Below, piece after piece: positions 37,239 to 49,330 of a DNA stretch of 64,000 nucleotides. How positions within the stretch are numbered: position 1 is the stretch's first letter; every line of letters starts with the position of its first letter. The notes beneath the pieces were generated by a model. That model was not told where the DNA came from. It ran no database searches and worked only from the letters and a program-made list of their open reading frames with translations. The stretch spans positions 186,001 through 250,000 of the forward strand of contig JAACMV010000017.1 of NCBI GenBank assembly GCA_010909725.1. The letters run 5' to 3'. Source of the stretch: Picochlorum sp. 'celeri'. Taxonomy: Eukaryota; Chlorophyta; Trebouxiophyceae. The position numbers and the translations under genes were made by a program.

Positions 37239-40200
37239 TTATGCTGCCGTAGACAAGGTTGGAATTTTGAACCCTGATTTTCGAATGACCGGAAGGCATC
37301 TTTCGCATATTTCCGCGTGCTCTTGATCCATGCCAACCTGGGTGCTGTAATTCCAGCAACGGGCACATTTTGAGCCCTCAGCCTTGTTGATTCCAACAGT
37401 GAAACTTCCTTTAAAGGTTCCTTCGAGGCTTCCGGTTGAGCTATAGAGGGCTTCCTTGGCCGTGGATGGATCATTGACCAGTTTGACATCTGATGTGATG
37501 AAGGCATATCGGAGGGCATCCTGACCATTGTCAGAAGCTTGGAGATCCTCCAATGCTTTGAAAAGGCCAGCGTCTTCTACATGTAGGACTACATTAGCTT
37601 CAAGGGAGGATCCAAGTGCCTTTTCTACTCTGGCTTTCTCGAGTTGCTGATTGACCTCGTCTCGAATGGCCAAGATGGATTTCCATGTACTTTCGAATTC
37701 CTGTGAGACGTTCCATTCCTCATCCACATGCGTCCACCCGTTCAAGAAGATGCTCTTCTTTGACACTGGATATGGAAGATTCTGCCATGCATCTTCAGCC
37801 ATATGAGGTGTTAAAGGTGCAATGATTGGAAGGAGTCCCATCAAAAGATGGTTCAGGACTGTCTGGCATGCCCTCCTGCTCTCGTTTGTTGGCTCGCTGA
37901 CGTATAACCTGTCTTTGACGACATCTAAATAAAAATTGGACAAGTCTAATACCACGAAACGCTGCACTGCTTGGTATACTCTATAGAATTGATAGTTGTC
38001 ATAAGCTGCTCTGCATTCATTCAGCAGGGTTGCAAAGCGATTCAGAATGTATTTGTCAGTTGCTGGGAGATCCTTGTACTCAACAGTGTTGTTCTCTGGG
38101 TCAAAGTCGGACAGGTTTCCTAGAATGTAGCGGAGAGTGAAACGCGTTTTTCGATACACGTCTGCTACTTGGCTAATAATCCTATCCCCGATGAGTACAT
38201 CAGATGTGTAGTCTACAGACGCGACCCACAGGCGAAGAACATCAGCACCATATGCTGGCTCTTTCTTCTGGTTATCACCTCCCAGGATGACTTTACGTGG
38301 ATCCACAACATTTCCAACACTTTTAGACATTTTCATACCCTTTTCATCGAGTACAAAGCCATGGGTCAACACACTCTTGTAGGGGGCCACTCCTTCGGAT
38401 GCCACGGATGTCAAGAGGGAGCTTTGGAACCATCCTCGATGTTGATCACTACCTTCGAGATACAAATCCGCAGGGTGATCCAAACCCTCCCTCTGACCAA
38501 GTACTCCAGACCAACTTGAACCAGAGTCAAACCACACATCCATGGTGTCTGTTCCTTTCTTCAGTTTAGGAGCCATTTCTCTGTAACTCTCTGGAAGCAA
38601 ATCCACAACATCACGTTTGTACCATGCATCTGTTCCTTCCTTCTCAACGATGGAGACGATGTAGTTGATGGTTTCTTCGTTCATCAAAGGTTCTCCCGAA
38701 TCAATATCGTAAAAGACTGGGATGGGTACTCCCCACGTCCTTTGCCTAGAAATGCACCAATCAGAACGCCCTTCAGTCATGGCTGTAATACGATTCTCAC
38801 CAGACTCTGGAATCCACTTGACTTCTTTGATTGCCGCCAAAGCTTCCTTTCTAAATCCTTCTACGGACGCAAACCATTGATCAGTAGCTCGTGTAATGGT
38901 AGGCTTTTTTGTTCTCCAATCATAAGGATACCGATGGGCATACTCCTCCTCACACAACAGAGCCCCACCCGACTGTAAGGCCTCAACAACAGCACTCGTC
39001 CCTTCTGTTTGCACTTTCAACCCCGCAAAAGGTCCAGCTTCGTCAGTAAACACACCCGCATCGTTCACAGGAGACAACAATGGAAGACCATACTTTTGAC
39101 CAACCATGTAATCCTCCTGCCCATGGCCCGGTGCAGTATGGACCAACCCTGTACCAGCATCAGTCGTAATATAGTCCCCACCAATCACCACTGGATTCAC
39201 TCTATCAAATAATGGATGTCTGTATGTCGTTCCTTCGATATCAGACCCTTTGAATGAACAAAGAACAGTCATATCTACTTTGAGTTTTTCCTTCAAAACT
39301 GGTATCAGCTCCTCCGCCACAACCAACTTTGTCGCCTGACAAATGCTACCCTCTTTCGGAGTCACTTGGACAACCGCATAATCTAAAACTTCGTTCACTC
39401 CAACAGCTAAATTCGCAGGAATTGTCCAAGGAGTAGTCGTCCAAACAGCAATAGACGCCCCATCCATGTGCTGCCTCACATCCTCTGACATGGTCTCACT
39501 TGCCTTTTCAATAGGAAGCGCCACATAAATCGATCGAGATGTATGCCCATCTGGATATTCCAGTTCTGCCTCTGCAAGCGCTGTTCTTGACGAAGGGCTC
39601 CAATACACTGGCTTCCTCCCACGATAAATGTGCCCATTGGTAACCATTTTCCCAAACACTCTAATCTGCGCAGCCTCATACTCTGGCTGCAGAGTCACAT
39701 ACGGTGCATCCCAGTCAGCCCAAATTCCATATCGCTTAAACTGCTCTTTCTGAGCCTCGACAGTATCTAATGCAAACGTTGTTGCCTTTTCCCTCAGTGT
39801 AATAGGCGTCAGATCTTTGCGCTCAGAACTCTTCATCGACTGCAACACTTTCAACTCAATCGGCAACCCATGCGTATCCCACCCTGGGACAAATCTCGCC
39901 TTTTTACCCAACAACAACTGATACTTGTTAATAAAATCTTTCAAGATTTTATTCAACGCATGCCCAATATGAAGGTCACCATTTGCATACGGTGGCCCAT
40001 CATGCAATATGTATGACTCCCCCTCACGTTCAATCGCAAGCTCCTCATACACTCTATTCTTCTGCCAAAACTCCTGAATCTGAGGCTCCTTCACCACTGA
40101 ATTCGCCCTCATATCAAAAGACGTCGTGGGCAGGTTGACAGTCTCACTGTATGGATCTGCACACCACCATGGTATTAGTATTTGAACAACCAAGCATACA

Positions 40201-40597
40201 TACATCATCATCCCCACGTACTATCGTCCTTTTTCTTCTTCCTCTTTTCATTCTTCTGCGTTGCCATACAACGAACCTGCCCTCTGCCTGGCAGCGTCCC
40301 TACCATACACGGTTCCGTAGGAAGCATGGGAGGAGAGACTGGACGCCTCATCCCCATTTTCATGAATCCACCAAACCGGCATGATTTCTGCACACACAAA
40401 AACATGCATATGAGCCATATGAATGACCAAAGATACACACTCTCACGCAACAGAGAGGAGAAGAGAGAACAACCTCTCTTCTCCCTCCCAAGCAGAGGGT
40501 AGGACCCTCTCGTGTCCCGACAACCACGCACCTGCTGCAAAGGCAATGCCGAGCCATACGCCTGACAGCGCCCAGAAAAAGTCAATCTCCCAGACAT
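37239..40597 (-). CDS. Isoleucyl-tRNA synthetase, organellar (bacterial-type)
   Basis: Three exons, 40532-40597, 40222-40387 and 37239-40156. The introns are 144 bp (GTGCGT..TGCAG) and 65 bp (GTACGT..TGCAG). Product is 1049 residues. The spliced N-terminus (MSGRLTFSGRCQAYGSALPLQQ...RGQVRCMATQK) is a basic targeting sequence of about 75 residues. It leads into NPYSETVNLPTTSFDMRAN, the usual start of bacterial-type IleRS. Class I signatures: HIGH in GDLHIGHALNK and KMSKS in KGMKMSKSVGN. The connective editing domain has WTTTPWTIPANLAVG. A C-terminal zinc site (CARCWN..CERC) is present. It charges organellar tRNA-Ile in plastid and/or mitochondrion. Confidence 0.95.
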
Positions 40598-40602
40598 TAT
40601 TA

Positions 40603-40848
40603 ATGAAAAATGATCAATATAGACCCCAGAATGTCCCTGCTGGAGGCGGAACAAGAGGCTCTGAATTCGCTGAGCAATTGTCACTGAACCACACAATCAC
40701 CCCACAATCCACCTCTTGTAGTTCGTATCGTATTACTATTGAATTTGAGATGCATATGTCTGGCACATTGTCACATCATGTGTTTTTTGAGTTGATCCAG
40801 ATCCAAATTGGTATAAAACTGATTGATACCATCAACGCACCCCTTTGA
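40603..40848 (+). CDS. Tentative small ORF in the IleRS / pyruvate carboxylase promoter gap
   Basis: An 81-residue frame (MKNDQYRPQNVPAGGG...) starting six bases from the IleRS start codon on the other strand. The frame is open further upstream through the IleRS first intron region. The C-terminal half (ITIEFEMHMSGTLSHHVFFE) looks protein-like, but no domain is recognised. The position inside a shared promoter argues against it. The surrounding 358 bp otherwise hold nothing recognised. Confidence 0.2.
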   Translation: MKNDQYRPQNVPAGGGTRGSEFAEQLSLNHTITPQSTSCSSYRITIEFEMHMSGTLSHHVFFELIQIQIGIKLIDTINAPL

Positions 40849-40955
40849 CCGAGTATGCACGGTACTGCCACCACACTCCTTCGATCAACCCACCCTTGAC
40901 CAAATCCACGACTGATAATGCTTGAATAATAAAAGATTACTTTACTATAGCCAAA

Positions 40956-43900
40956 ATGGAGGCTAGATTGACTCATACCAAGGCCATGGTAAGCCATCCT
41001 TTCCGATTGAAAGGAGGCTTGACACTGCGCCATGCGGTGGGTCGTCATGCACCGTATCTGCGAGCGACAATCAAACCACACGCTCGGAGGATGCGAATAT
41101 CTCATGTTGTAAAAGTGGTTGCTGATGGTTCTGAGGGAGCAACTGTGCGTTGTCGTGTCATTGGATGGGCTTGCCCAATTAGGGATGCGCCGAACTTGTA
41201 TCTGTCTTTGCCCGGATATGTGACGAATTCTTCATTATTTCTGATGCAGAAATCACCCGAGTTGTCTGATACTCCGTTTAAAAAGATCATGGCAGCGAAC
41301 CGAGGGGAAATTGCAGTGCGTATTACTCGGGCAGGGTTGGAGCTTGGTCTCCAGACGGTGCGTTGCTGCTGTTTGATGGAGGTGTTTGTTGTGGGATGTG
41401 CTGATGGTGTTTTGGTGTGCAGTTGGCAATTTATAGTGACGCTGATCGGCTTCAGCCGCATCGATTCAAAGCTGATGAGTCGTATCAGGTTGGGTCAAAG
41501 GATATGACCCCAGTGCAGTGCTACCTGGATTACTCTGGTATTGTCAAGTTGGCAAAGGCGCAGGGGGTGGATGTGATTCATCCCGGGTATGGATTTTTGT
41601 CTGAGAATTCCAACTTTGCCAGGGAGTGTGCGGAGAATGGTATTACGTTTGTCGGTCCCCTTCCAGAGACGATTGATGCCATGGGTGATAAAACTGCTGC
41701 ACGAAAGATGGCAGAGGAATGCAATGTGCCTGTGGTACAGGGAACCAATGAGCCAATTATGTCTTCGGATGATGCCAAGGTGTTTGCTGGAAGTATTGGG
41801 TATCCGGTGATGATCAAGGCTCGTTCTGGAGGTGGTGGTAGAGGTATGCGTGTTGTGAGGGGGGAGGATGAGATGGATGAGCTCTTCCAGAGGGCATCGA
41901 ATGAAGCCGCGGCTGCGTTCGGAGATGGAGCCATGTTTGTAGAAAAGTTTGTGGAGGATCCTCGTCATATTGAAATTCAGATTCTTGCGGATAATTATGG
42001 CAATGTTGTACACTTGTATGAGAGGGATTGCTCTGTTCAGAGGCGTCATCAGAAAGTTGTTGAGATTGCTCCAGCGCCGAATTTGTCCGATGATATCAGA
42101 CAGCAGTTGTATGCTGATGCGGTCAAGATTGCAAAGCATTGCGGGTATCGCAATGCGGGAACTGTGGAGTTTATGGTCGACAAGTATGGGAAGCATTACT
42201 TCCTTGAAGTGAATCCAAGAATTCAGGTGGAGCATACTGTGACGGAAGAAATTACCGGAGTGGATTTGGTTCAGGCACAGATTAAAATTGCTGGTGGAAA
42301 ATCGCTGGCGGAGATTGGATTTGATGGACAGGAGAATGTTCCTGCTCCAAATGGGTATGCTATTCAGTGTCGTGTGACGACAGAGGATCCAGAGAGGAAT
42401 TTCCAGCCAGATTTTGGTAGAATTTCTGCATATAGATCTGCTGGAGGTCCTGGAGTTCGATTAGATGGAGCGATGGGATCAGGAAACACGATATCTCCGT
42501 TCTATGATTCCCTATTGGTCAAGGTGATTTGCAAGGCCTCGTCATTTGCTGCAACAGTCCAAAAGATGCAGAGGGCATTGTATGAATTCCATGTGCGAGG
42601 GGTCAAGACTAACATTCCATTCTTAGAAAATGTGTTCCATCACTCTGAGTTTTTGTCCGGGGAAGCGACGACCTCGTTTATAGAGAACCACCCAGAGCTT
42701 TTTGATTTTGGTGCGTCTGGGGCATCTGAGAGCCACAAGGTGCTCTCCTACCTGGCAGAGATGATTGTGAATGGTCCAAAGCATCCAGGTGCTGTTGGTC
42801 CACCACCACCAAAGATTTCTCCACTTGATCCAGTGATTCCACAAGACTGTGATCCAGCCATTCCCCCCACAGGATGGAGAAATGTCTTGCTGGCAAAGGG
42901 TCCAGAGGGTTGGGCTGCTGCTGTGAGGGAGCACAGGAAGACGAGAGGTGTCTTGCTGACTGATACGACTATGCGAGATGCCCATCAATCATTGATTGCA
43001 ACTAGAATGAGAACACATGATATGCTGAAAGCAGCGCCGGCAACAGCCCACATCCTCAGGAATGCTGGGTCCTTGGAAATGTGGGGTGGAGCCACTTTTG
43101 ATGTTGCCTTGCGCTTCCTCCAGGAGTGTCCGTGGAGACGTCTTGAATTATTGAGAGAAAAAATACCAAATATTCCTTTCCAAATGCTTTTACGTGGAGC
43201 AAACGCTGTAGGATACACAACATATGCTGATAATGTTGTTAATGAGTTTGTTCTGGAGGCCAGAAGAGCTGGCATAGATATTTTCAGAGTATTCGACTCT
43301 TTGAATGACATTGATCAGTTGAAATTCGGTATGGATGCTGTCCGTGCAGCCGATGGAGTGGTAGAAGGCACAATTTGTTACACTGGGGACGTGACAAACC
43401 CTGCTGGAACAAAATACACCTTGGAGTACTACATCAACCTTGCTGACCAGCTTGTGGCTCATGGAACACACTCCCTTGCAATCAAAGATATGGCTGGCTT
43501 ACTGAAACCAAGAGCTGCAACCATGCTCATCGGGGCATTGAGAGAGAGGTTCCCAGATGTGCCAATTCATGTCCATACACATGACACGGCAGGAACTGGA
43601 GTTGCCACACAGTTGGCAGCAGCTGCCGCAGGGGCTGATATTGTGGATTGCTGCATCGACTCCATGAGTGGTACAACTTCACAGCCATCCATGGGAGCAA
43701 TTATCCATTCATTGAGTGGAACAGAGCTGGATACAGGAATCAACCCTGAGGATTTGCTGTCGCTCATTGACTATTGGGATGGTACACGACAGCTGTATTC
43801 ACCATTCGAATCCACCCTCAGATCACCATCTTCAGAAGTATACTACCACGAAATGCCTGGAGGCCAGTACACAAACCTGAAATTCCAGGCACAGAGTCTT

Positions 43901-44860
43901 GGCCTCGGAGAGGAATGGCAAAAGGTGAAGAATGCCTATGCAGCTGCAAACCGTGCCTTGGGTGATATTGTCAAGGTAACTCCATCATCAAAGGTGGTAG
44001 GAGACCTCGCTCAGTTCATGGTATCCAATGGAATAGAAGATGAGCACACTCTTGTCGAAAAAGCAGAGAGCCTCAGCTTGCCATCCTCAGTCATAGAGTT
44101 CCTTCAGGGATGCATTGGACACCCTGTTGGAGGCTTCCCAGAGCCTCTTCGCTCCAGAGTCGTCAAAGACCGACCAACCATCAACGGACGCCCAGGAGCA
44201 TCCTTAGACCCAGTCAACATGGCAGATTTGCACACAGCATTGAAAGAAAAGTTTGAGGGCTCTAAAATATCCCACAGAGACTTGCTCTCAGCAGCCATGT
44301 ACCCCAAAGTATTCGATGACTACATGCATTTCAAATCCTTATATTCCAAGCATTTGGAGCACCTTCCAACTCGTGCATTCTTAGCTCCACTCGACGTCGA
44401 CGAGGATATTGATGTCGAGTTATCCAAGGGAAATGTGGTCAACATCAAATACAAGGCCAAGGGAGAGCTGCAGCCTTCAGGCATGAGAGAAGTCTTCTTC
44501 GAAGCAAATGGAATCCCACGAGTCGTTGAAGTTCGAGACACCAACCAATCAAAGACTGGCGGCTCCTCAAAGGTACAAGCAAGAGACAAAGCAGACCCAT
44601 CAGACATTGGATCCGTTGCCTCCCCAATGTCTGGCGAAGTCATCGATGTCAAAGCAAAACCAGGAGAAAAAGTCCAGGCAGGAGAGACACTGATCGTCCT
44701 CAGTGCCATGAAAATGGAAACATCTGTCGCTGCCCCGTGCTCTGGAACAATAAGGCATGTTGCTGTCATTAAAGGAGACCAACTCGACACTGGAGATTTA
44801 CTCGTGTCCATCAATGCTGGAGAAGAGGTGGTTGAGAATGAAAAGGAAGCAGTCCTGTAA
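40956..44860 (+). CDS. PYC: Pyruvate carboxylase (biotin-dependent)
   Basis: Two exons, 40956-41357 and 41423-44860, with a 65-bp intron (GTGCGT..GTGCAG, phase 0). Joining completes ANRGEIAVRITRAGLELGLQT-LAIYSD at the start of the biotin carboxylase domain; 1279 residues. Order: presequence of about 110 residues, biotin carboxylase/ATP-grasp (KARSGGGGRGMRVV, EVNPRIQVEHTVTEEITGVD), carboxyltransferase (LLTDTTMRDAHQSLIATRMRT, GGATFDVALRFL), PC-specific domain and biotinyl domain with AMKM, biotin Lys at about 1231. It converts pyruvate to oxaloacetate for TCA replenishment. The presequence, with many Arg/His residues, suggests mitochondria; a further small intron inside it cannot be excluded. 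Confidence 0.96.
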
Positions 44861-44912
44861 ATCTTACCTCTGCGTACCATTCTGATGAGAAATATATCTT
44901 GTTCAATTCATA

Positions 44913-44917
44913 TGTAA
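44913..44917 (+). terminator. TGTAA poly(A) signal of pyruvate carboxylase
   Basis: TGTAA occurs 53 bp after the stop codon, 53 bp before the next gene's start. Confidence 0.4.
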
Positions 44918-44969
44918 CCCATTCAATTCATACGAATGCGTATTGATCGACACAGAGAGTAGAATATCC

Positions 44970-46101
44970 ATGAGTGTCCCAGTCAATCGGCGCTCGTCTT
45001 CTACCCATACAGAGGAACAAAAGCCTCTCTTTGACTCCAAATTGGTCATTTTGGTATGTATATATGTATATGTGTAGTTCTAGATAGGGTTTTATCACTC
45101 ATGGCGTTGTAGGTCACTGGGTGTTCCTCAGGCCTGGGAGAAGCGGTTGCGTTGTACCTTTCACAACAACCACGTGTACAGTACGTTTGCATCGCATGGA
45201 ATGCATTCCTCTTCTCATGTCATACGAATGCTCTCTTGCTTGCTCATATGACTGTATTAAAACAAATCCCTCCTGGTTGACCTGCAGGGTGATTGCCACC
45301 TCTAGAAAGCCACTGGCACAAGACCATGTTTTACGAGGCTCTTCTGCAATTGATCTTCAAATACTGGACGTAACAAGCCCAGACAGCTGTCAAGAATGCT
45401 TCGCGTACATCAAAACAGCGTATGGATACCTGTCATGTGTGGTCAACAATGCTGGACTGAGTCGATTTGGTCCTGTTGCGGAGCAATCCATTGAGGATGA
45501 ATTTATGACTGTCTTCTCAACAAATGTGTTTGGTGCTGTACGGGTGGTGCAGCATGCTGTTCCCCTCATGCTACAAAAAGGAGGTTTGATTGTGAATATT
45601 GGGTCAGTGACATCGTTTCTGACGACACCGTGGAGTTCGGCGTACTCGGGCAGCAAAGCAGCCTTGCTGAGTATAACATCAGCCATGAGGCAAGAACTGG
45701 CTCCGTTTGGTATCGATGTGACATTTGCGATGGCTGGCGCAATCAAAAGTAATTTTGGAAATAATAGTGCCATGTCTGACTTTAGCAAGTATGACACGGC
45801 AACAAGTCTGTATCAGCCATATGCTAGGGCTATTTCACAACGAGCATTCATGTCTCAGGGTAAAGATGCTGTCCCTGCGGAAGCCGTGTCGCGGGATGTA
45901 TGGAATGTGATACAGAGACGGTTTGAAAAGGGAAAAAAGCCTGGTTTATGGTTTTATACTGGAGGAAAGAGCCGATTTTTGTACATCTTGGGGGTGATTC
46001 AAAAGTGCCTTGATATTCTGGTGGAAAAGCTTCTCATGAGACAGAATAACCTCGGCACGAGTCCTCCTCCCACTGCTGCTGCTACTGCCAAGCACGCATG
46101 A
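44970..46101 (+). CDS. Short-chain dehydrogenase/reductase (AYR1-like)
   Basis: Three exons, 44970-45053, 45113-45180 and 45288-46101. The introns are 59 bp (GTATGT..TTGTAG) and 107 bp (GTACGT..TGCAG). Product is 321 residues. Splicing assembles the Rossmann entry KLVILVTGCSSGLGEAVALYLSQQPRV-QVIATSRKP. NNAG is present in VVNNAGLSRFG, and the catalytic Ser, Tyr and Lys lie in NIGSVTSFL...SAYSGSKAALL. The C-terminus is basic with a hydrophobic stretch. Family relatives include NADPH-dependent 1-acyl-dihydroxyacetone-phosphate reductase of lipid droplets/ER and retinol-type reductases; substrate is unknown. The frame without splicing has a false N-terminus. Confidence 0.9.
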
Positions 46102-46128
46102 TTCAATTACACTATCATATATATAGTA

Positions 46129-46959
46129 TTATCCAAATGGAGATTTGATTGATTTGGTCTTTTTCGGCTTTGGCCTCCCCCCGGATGCTGCCAGCCTGTT
46201 GAGCAGATCAATCACCCCGCTGAATTCAAATGGAGGCATGAGAGTGCCACTCAGAATCTCACGCTCTCCACACGCATCACCATATACTTTGTCATTCAAA
46301 AACGCATCTGGACATGTCCGTATAAATTCTATGCTAAAATCAACCATCATCGCCTGCATTCTAAAGTACTTGGCCATCAGGCCACCCTTGCTGTCAATAT
46401 TGATGACATTGTCCACCTGACTCGTCGAATCCAGACTCACAGATCTGATGTACGCCCCATCCATATCAATTAGAAACTGCAAATTTGCCCCAAACTTGCC
46501 CTTTTTCCCTAATGCATAGTCCAACGCTTCTTCATTCATCAATGCCAGGCAAATCCCACTGGACAAGCGACCAAAGGAAAACCCTATCCCAACACCCCGC
46601 CCTTTGGTAAAATATGGAGCAGACCATGATATATTTCCCTCCTCATCTACAATCTTTCTCGTAATAAACCCAGTTTCATTCTCAATACTAACCAAACAGC
46701 CCCATTTGCGCTTGAATAAAAAAGCCAACGCAGTTGGCTTTGCAAAAGCAGAGTGGGGCATGGCTGCCTTCTGACGTGGCCCATGTAACCCATCTGGCTG
46801 CTCACTCGTTAAATTGTTCAGAAATTTGACTACTTCGTTGGACCATTTCATCAAGGCTTCGTGACGAGCGTTGGTGAGTGAGGACGATCGTCGACTGTTC
46901 ATGGACTGGGTTCCCTGGAAAGAGGCCGTGCTCTGTCCAACATACTCGTCCCTACTCAT
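46129..46959 (-). CDS. SYLF (Ysc84/DUF500) lipid-binding domain protein
   Basis: A 276-residue protein. The first 85 residues are Ser/Asn-rich and hydrophilic. The SYLF domain follows: ALAFLFKRKWGCLVSIENETGFITRK, SWSAPYFTKGRGVGIGFSFGRLSSGICLALMNEEALDY and later GANLQFLIDMDGAYIRSVSLDS. In yeast and animals SYLF domains bind phosphoinositides and link membranes to actin at endocytic sites. No SH3 or FYVE domain accompanies it here. The basic tail (KPKKTKSIKS) could aid membrane or actin contact. It diverges from RPAP2 across 199 bp. Confidence 0.82.
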   Translation of the reverse strand: MSRDEYVGQSTASFQGTQSMNSRRSSSLTNARHEALMKWSNEVVKFLNNLTSEQPDGLHGPRQKAAMPHSAFAKPTALAFLFKRKWGCLVSIENETGFITRKIVDEEGNISWSAPYFTKGRGVGIGFSFGRLSSGICLALMNEEALDYALGKKGKFGANLQFLIDMDGAYIRSVSLDSTSQVDNVINIDSKGGLMAKYFRMQAMMVDFSIEFIRTCPDAFLNDKVYGDACGEREILSGTLMPPFEFSGVIDLLNRLAASGGRPKPKKTKSIKSPFG

Positions 46960-47158
46960 TTTTTAATAGTATTTTTTTGTTGGGTTCCATGGTTTTTTGG
47001 TTGGATCCATGGGTTCTCTATGTGGAAAATTGCTTTGGATTCCAAAAATGCTATATTAAGAACGCATTGCATGCGTTGCATGTTCAAACAAAAAAAAGCC
47101 ATTTGCGTCCTATGCATGGCCTTAATAGTGAATACAGATAATTTCTCTGCTGTATAGT

Positions 47159-48757
47159 ATGGATGCAGAGAAGATTGAGCGCTTGCGCTCCAAAGCTGTG
47201 TTTCGAGCTGTAGAAAAGTACGTGGTATGGGTCGTATTTGATGCAAGAGACGCTCTTATGTTACATTTATATTACAGATTGATAGAAGATGAGGGTGATG
47301 GGAGTAGATTAGTGTCACAGGAGGGGGTGTGGAGGGCATCCCGTTGCATGTCTGGAGAGGAATTTGAAATGTCCTTGGAGGAGCGGTCATTGGTGGGTGT
47401 CTGTGGGAATCCTTCTTGTTCTAATCGTATAGATGGTAAATTGGGTGATAAAGGGCGGAAGAAGGCGTATGTGTGCTGTTCGGTGTTTTGTTATGAGGCT
47501 GTTGAGGAGGTTGCGGAGAGGCTTGGGAGTCGGAAGGATGCTGCGGAGCGGTTTATGGCACTATACGAATCTGCGAAATATCAGCGTGAGAAGAAGAAGA
47601 AAGAAGAGGAGGAAATACAACAGAGAGAGAAAGAAGAAGAGCGGGAAAGAGTGGAAGAGAATAAACGTCCATCATCGTCTGGCACTGGTCTGTCTCATGC
47701 TGCTGCGGGAGAGCAGCTTGCTGCTGGGACAAGGAAAGCTCCTGTGATGAAGGCTGTGGTGCAGGAGAGGACAACCAAAGGGCGTGCAAAGAAGAAAGAA
47801 TCGTCGTATGATTTTCAGAGTATTGAGGGGTACAGGCCAAAGAATGCAAAGAAAGATGGTCAACACCAAGAGAGACGGGTGCGCTTCTCTGATGAAGAGG
47901 GTGGTGCAGAACAGAGCAATCGTATGACGGGTAATGCTGCCCGCTTTGTATTTGATATTGAGGATCCAAAAGGACATGTGGAAGGCGATGTAACGTCTTT
48001 GGGGGATCAATTTGGGACACTTCGTGTGGTGGAGTCGAATGACACACAGCACAATCATGAGGCTCCTCATCAGCCACCAGCTGCAGCTGCACAGGTTGAC
48101 GAGATCTTGGCAAAGACGATGCGCGAGGGAGCCGCAAAATACTTTCCCCATTTGAAATCATGCATTCCATCGGAATTATACGATGGCCATGATGACGATG
48201 AGAGTGAGGATGATACATATGATGATGATGATGATGAATGGATGCGCAGTGATGATGATGTGGCGTCGGATGACGACAACGTTCCCATCCATTGCCACAA
48301 AACCTTCTTCACAGAAGTCTTCTCCTTCTTTGATCTCTGGATTACAGATTACACAATTGCTCTTATGCGATCAGAAAATAGACACATGGACACATCGCTG
48401 CCTCAAGTGCCAGAGATTATGACTGCGATGCAGCGCTTCTTGTCTATTGCATGCAGCACTCTAGCAGCCAAGCTTTGTGCACAAAATCATCAACGGACTA
48501 TTACAGATAGCGTGGGACAAGTTGTTCGAACATTCCGATTAGATCAGGCATTGCCAGCATTCCAATCAAAGCAGTGGGTGATTGTCGCCCTCATCATCGT
48601 GAAGGCACAGTCATTATCGTCACACCCAGAATATCAAGAATTTACAGACAGCAGAGCTGCCATATCTCGAATTGGTACTGTGTTATCTGATGCGAATTTC
48701 ACTGTGGAGGAATTCTATGCCGTCTTGGAGCTATTTCTTCTCGGGGACGACACATGA
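47159..48757 (+). CDS. RNA polymerase II CTD phosphatase RPAP2/RTR1
   Basis: Exons 47159-47217 and 47278-48757 around a 60-bp GTACGT..TTACAG intron; 512 residues. Because the intron is a multiple of three and stop-free, an unspliced reading of 532 residues is also open. The RTR1-type zinc finger is clear: VGVCGNPSC, then YVCCSVFCYEAV (C-x4-C, C, C-type ligands). A Lys/Glu-rich helix, a low-complexity acidic region and a helical C-terminal domain typical of plant RPAP2 homologues follow. RPAP2 removes phosphate from Ser5 of the Pol II CTD and helps nuclear import of Pol II. Splicing makes AVEK-LIEDEG, which fits the family better than the inserted hydrophobic stretch. Confidence 0.85.
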   Translation: MDAEKIERLRSKAVFRAVEKYVVWVVFDARDALMLHLYYRLIEDEGDGSRLVSQEGVWRASRCMSGEEFEMSLEERSLVGVCGNPSCSNRIDGKLGDKGRKKAYVCCSVFCYEAVEEVAERLGSRKDAAERFMALYESAKYQREKKKKEEEEIQQREKEEERERVEENKRPSSSGTGLSHAAAGEQLAAGTRKAPVMKAVVQERTTKGRAKKKESSYDFQSIEGYRPKNAKKDGQHQERRVRFSDEEGGAEQSNRMTGNAARFVFDIEDPKGHVEGDVTSLGDQFGTLRVVESNDTQHNHEAPHQPPAAAAQVDEILAKTMREGAAKYFPHLKSCIPSELYDGHDDDESEDDTYDDDDDEWMRSDDDVASDDDNVPIHCHKTFFTEVFSFFDLWITDYTIALMRSENRHMDTSLPQVPEIMTAMQRFLSIACSTLAAKLCAQNHQRTITDSVGQVVRTFRLDQALPAFQSKQWVIVALIIVKAQSLSSHPEYQEFTDSRAAISRIGTVLSDANFTVEEFYAVLELFLLGDDT

Positions 48758-48765
48758 GAACACCA

Positions 48766-49330
48766 TCAAAACCTTCTAGAAACAAAACCCAACTTCTTCA
48801 TCGCTTTTTCGTAGGTTGGAGGAACAAGTATTCCTTTAGATAATCTATTTAAGCGCTTTTTACTTTTATTAAACCTTTTGTGAACAAATCCTGGACTCAT
48901 ACAGCGAATTGCCCCTGACCCTGTCACCTTGAATCTCCTCTTCATAGAACTGCACAGGTAAAAAAAGAAAAGATGAATGTTGTCGTACAAAGATAATCTG
49001 TCGTCTCCTATATATACATATATAGCATGCTTGAACGTACGAATATGGTTTTGGTGGGCCTCCTGCATCAGAAGGACTCTTGAGCACAATGGGACTCCCT
49101 GTGGCACTAAACTGTTGTGCCTGTTGCTTCTGAGACAGAATATCCCTCGCCGCACGCGGCAACATACCACTTCGGGGTTGTTCAGTCACATTTTTACACC
49201 ACTGAGAAGCAATGCGAAGCGTCGAAAATGACCGCACTGTCTCTTCAAGGGCACAAGCAGGCGAACAAGAGGGAAGAGAACAAGTTGCCACCAAGCAACG
49301 GCGGCCTATCGATGCAAGGTATCGAGACAT
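48766..49330 (-). CDS. Mitochondrial (organellar) ribosomal protein bL35
   Basis: Two exons, 49041-49330 and 48766-48949, with a 91-bp intron (GTACGT..GTGCAG, phase 2); 157 residues. The C-terminal 60 residues are bL35: SMKRRFKVTGSGAIRC, then a Lys/Arg-rich tail with HKRFNKSKKRLNRLSKG. The first 95 residues carry a presequence (MSRYLASIGRRC...RSFSTLRIASQW) of mitochondrial character; a plastid location is the alternative. bL35 sits in the large subunit. Its stop codon is eight bases from the RPAP2 stop, and its start faces the RPS8 start across 256 bp. Confidence 0.88.

Noticed and set aside
42623..42988. Reverse frames inside pyruvate carboxylase
   Set aside because: They are antisense shadows of a highly conserved enzyme and show no domain.
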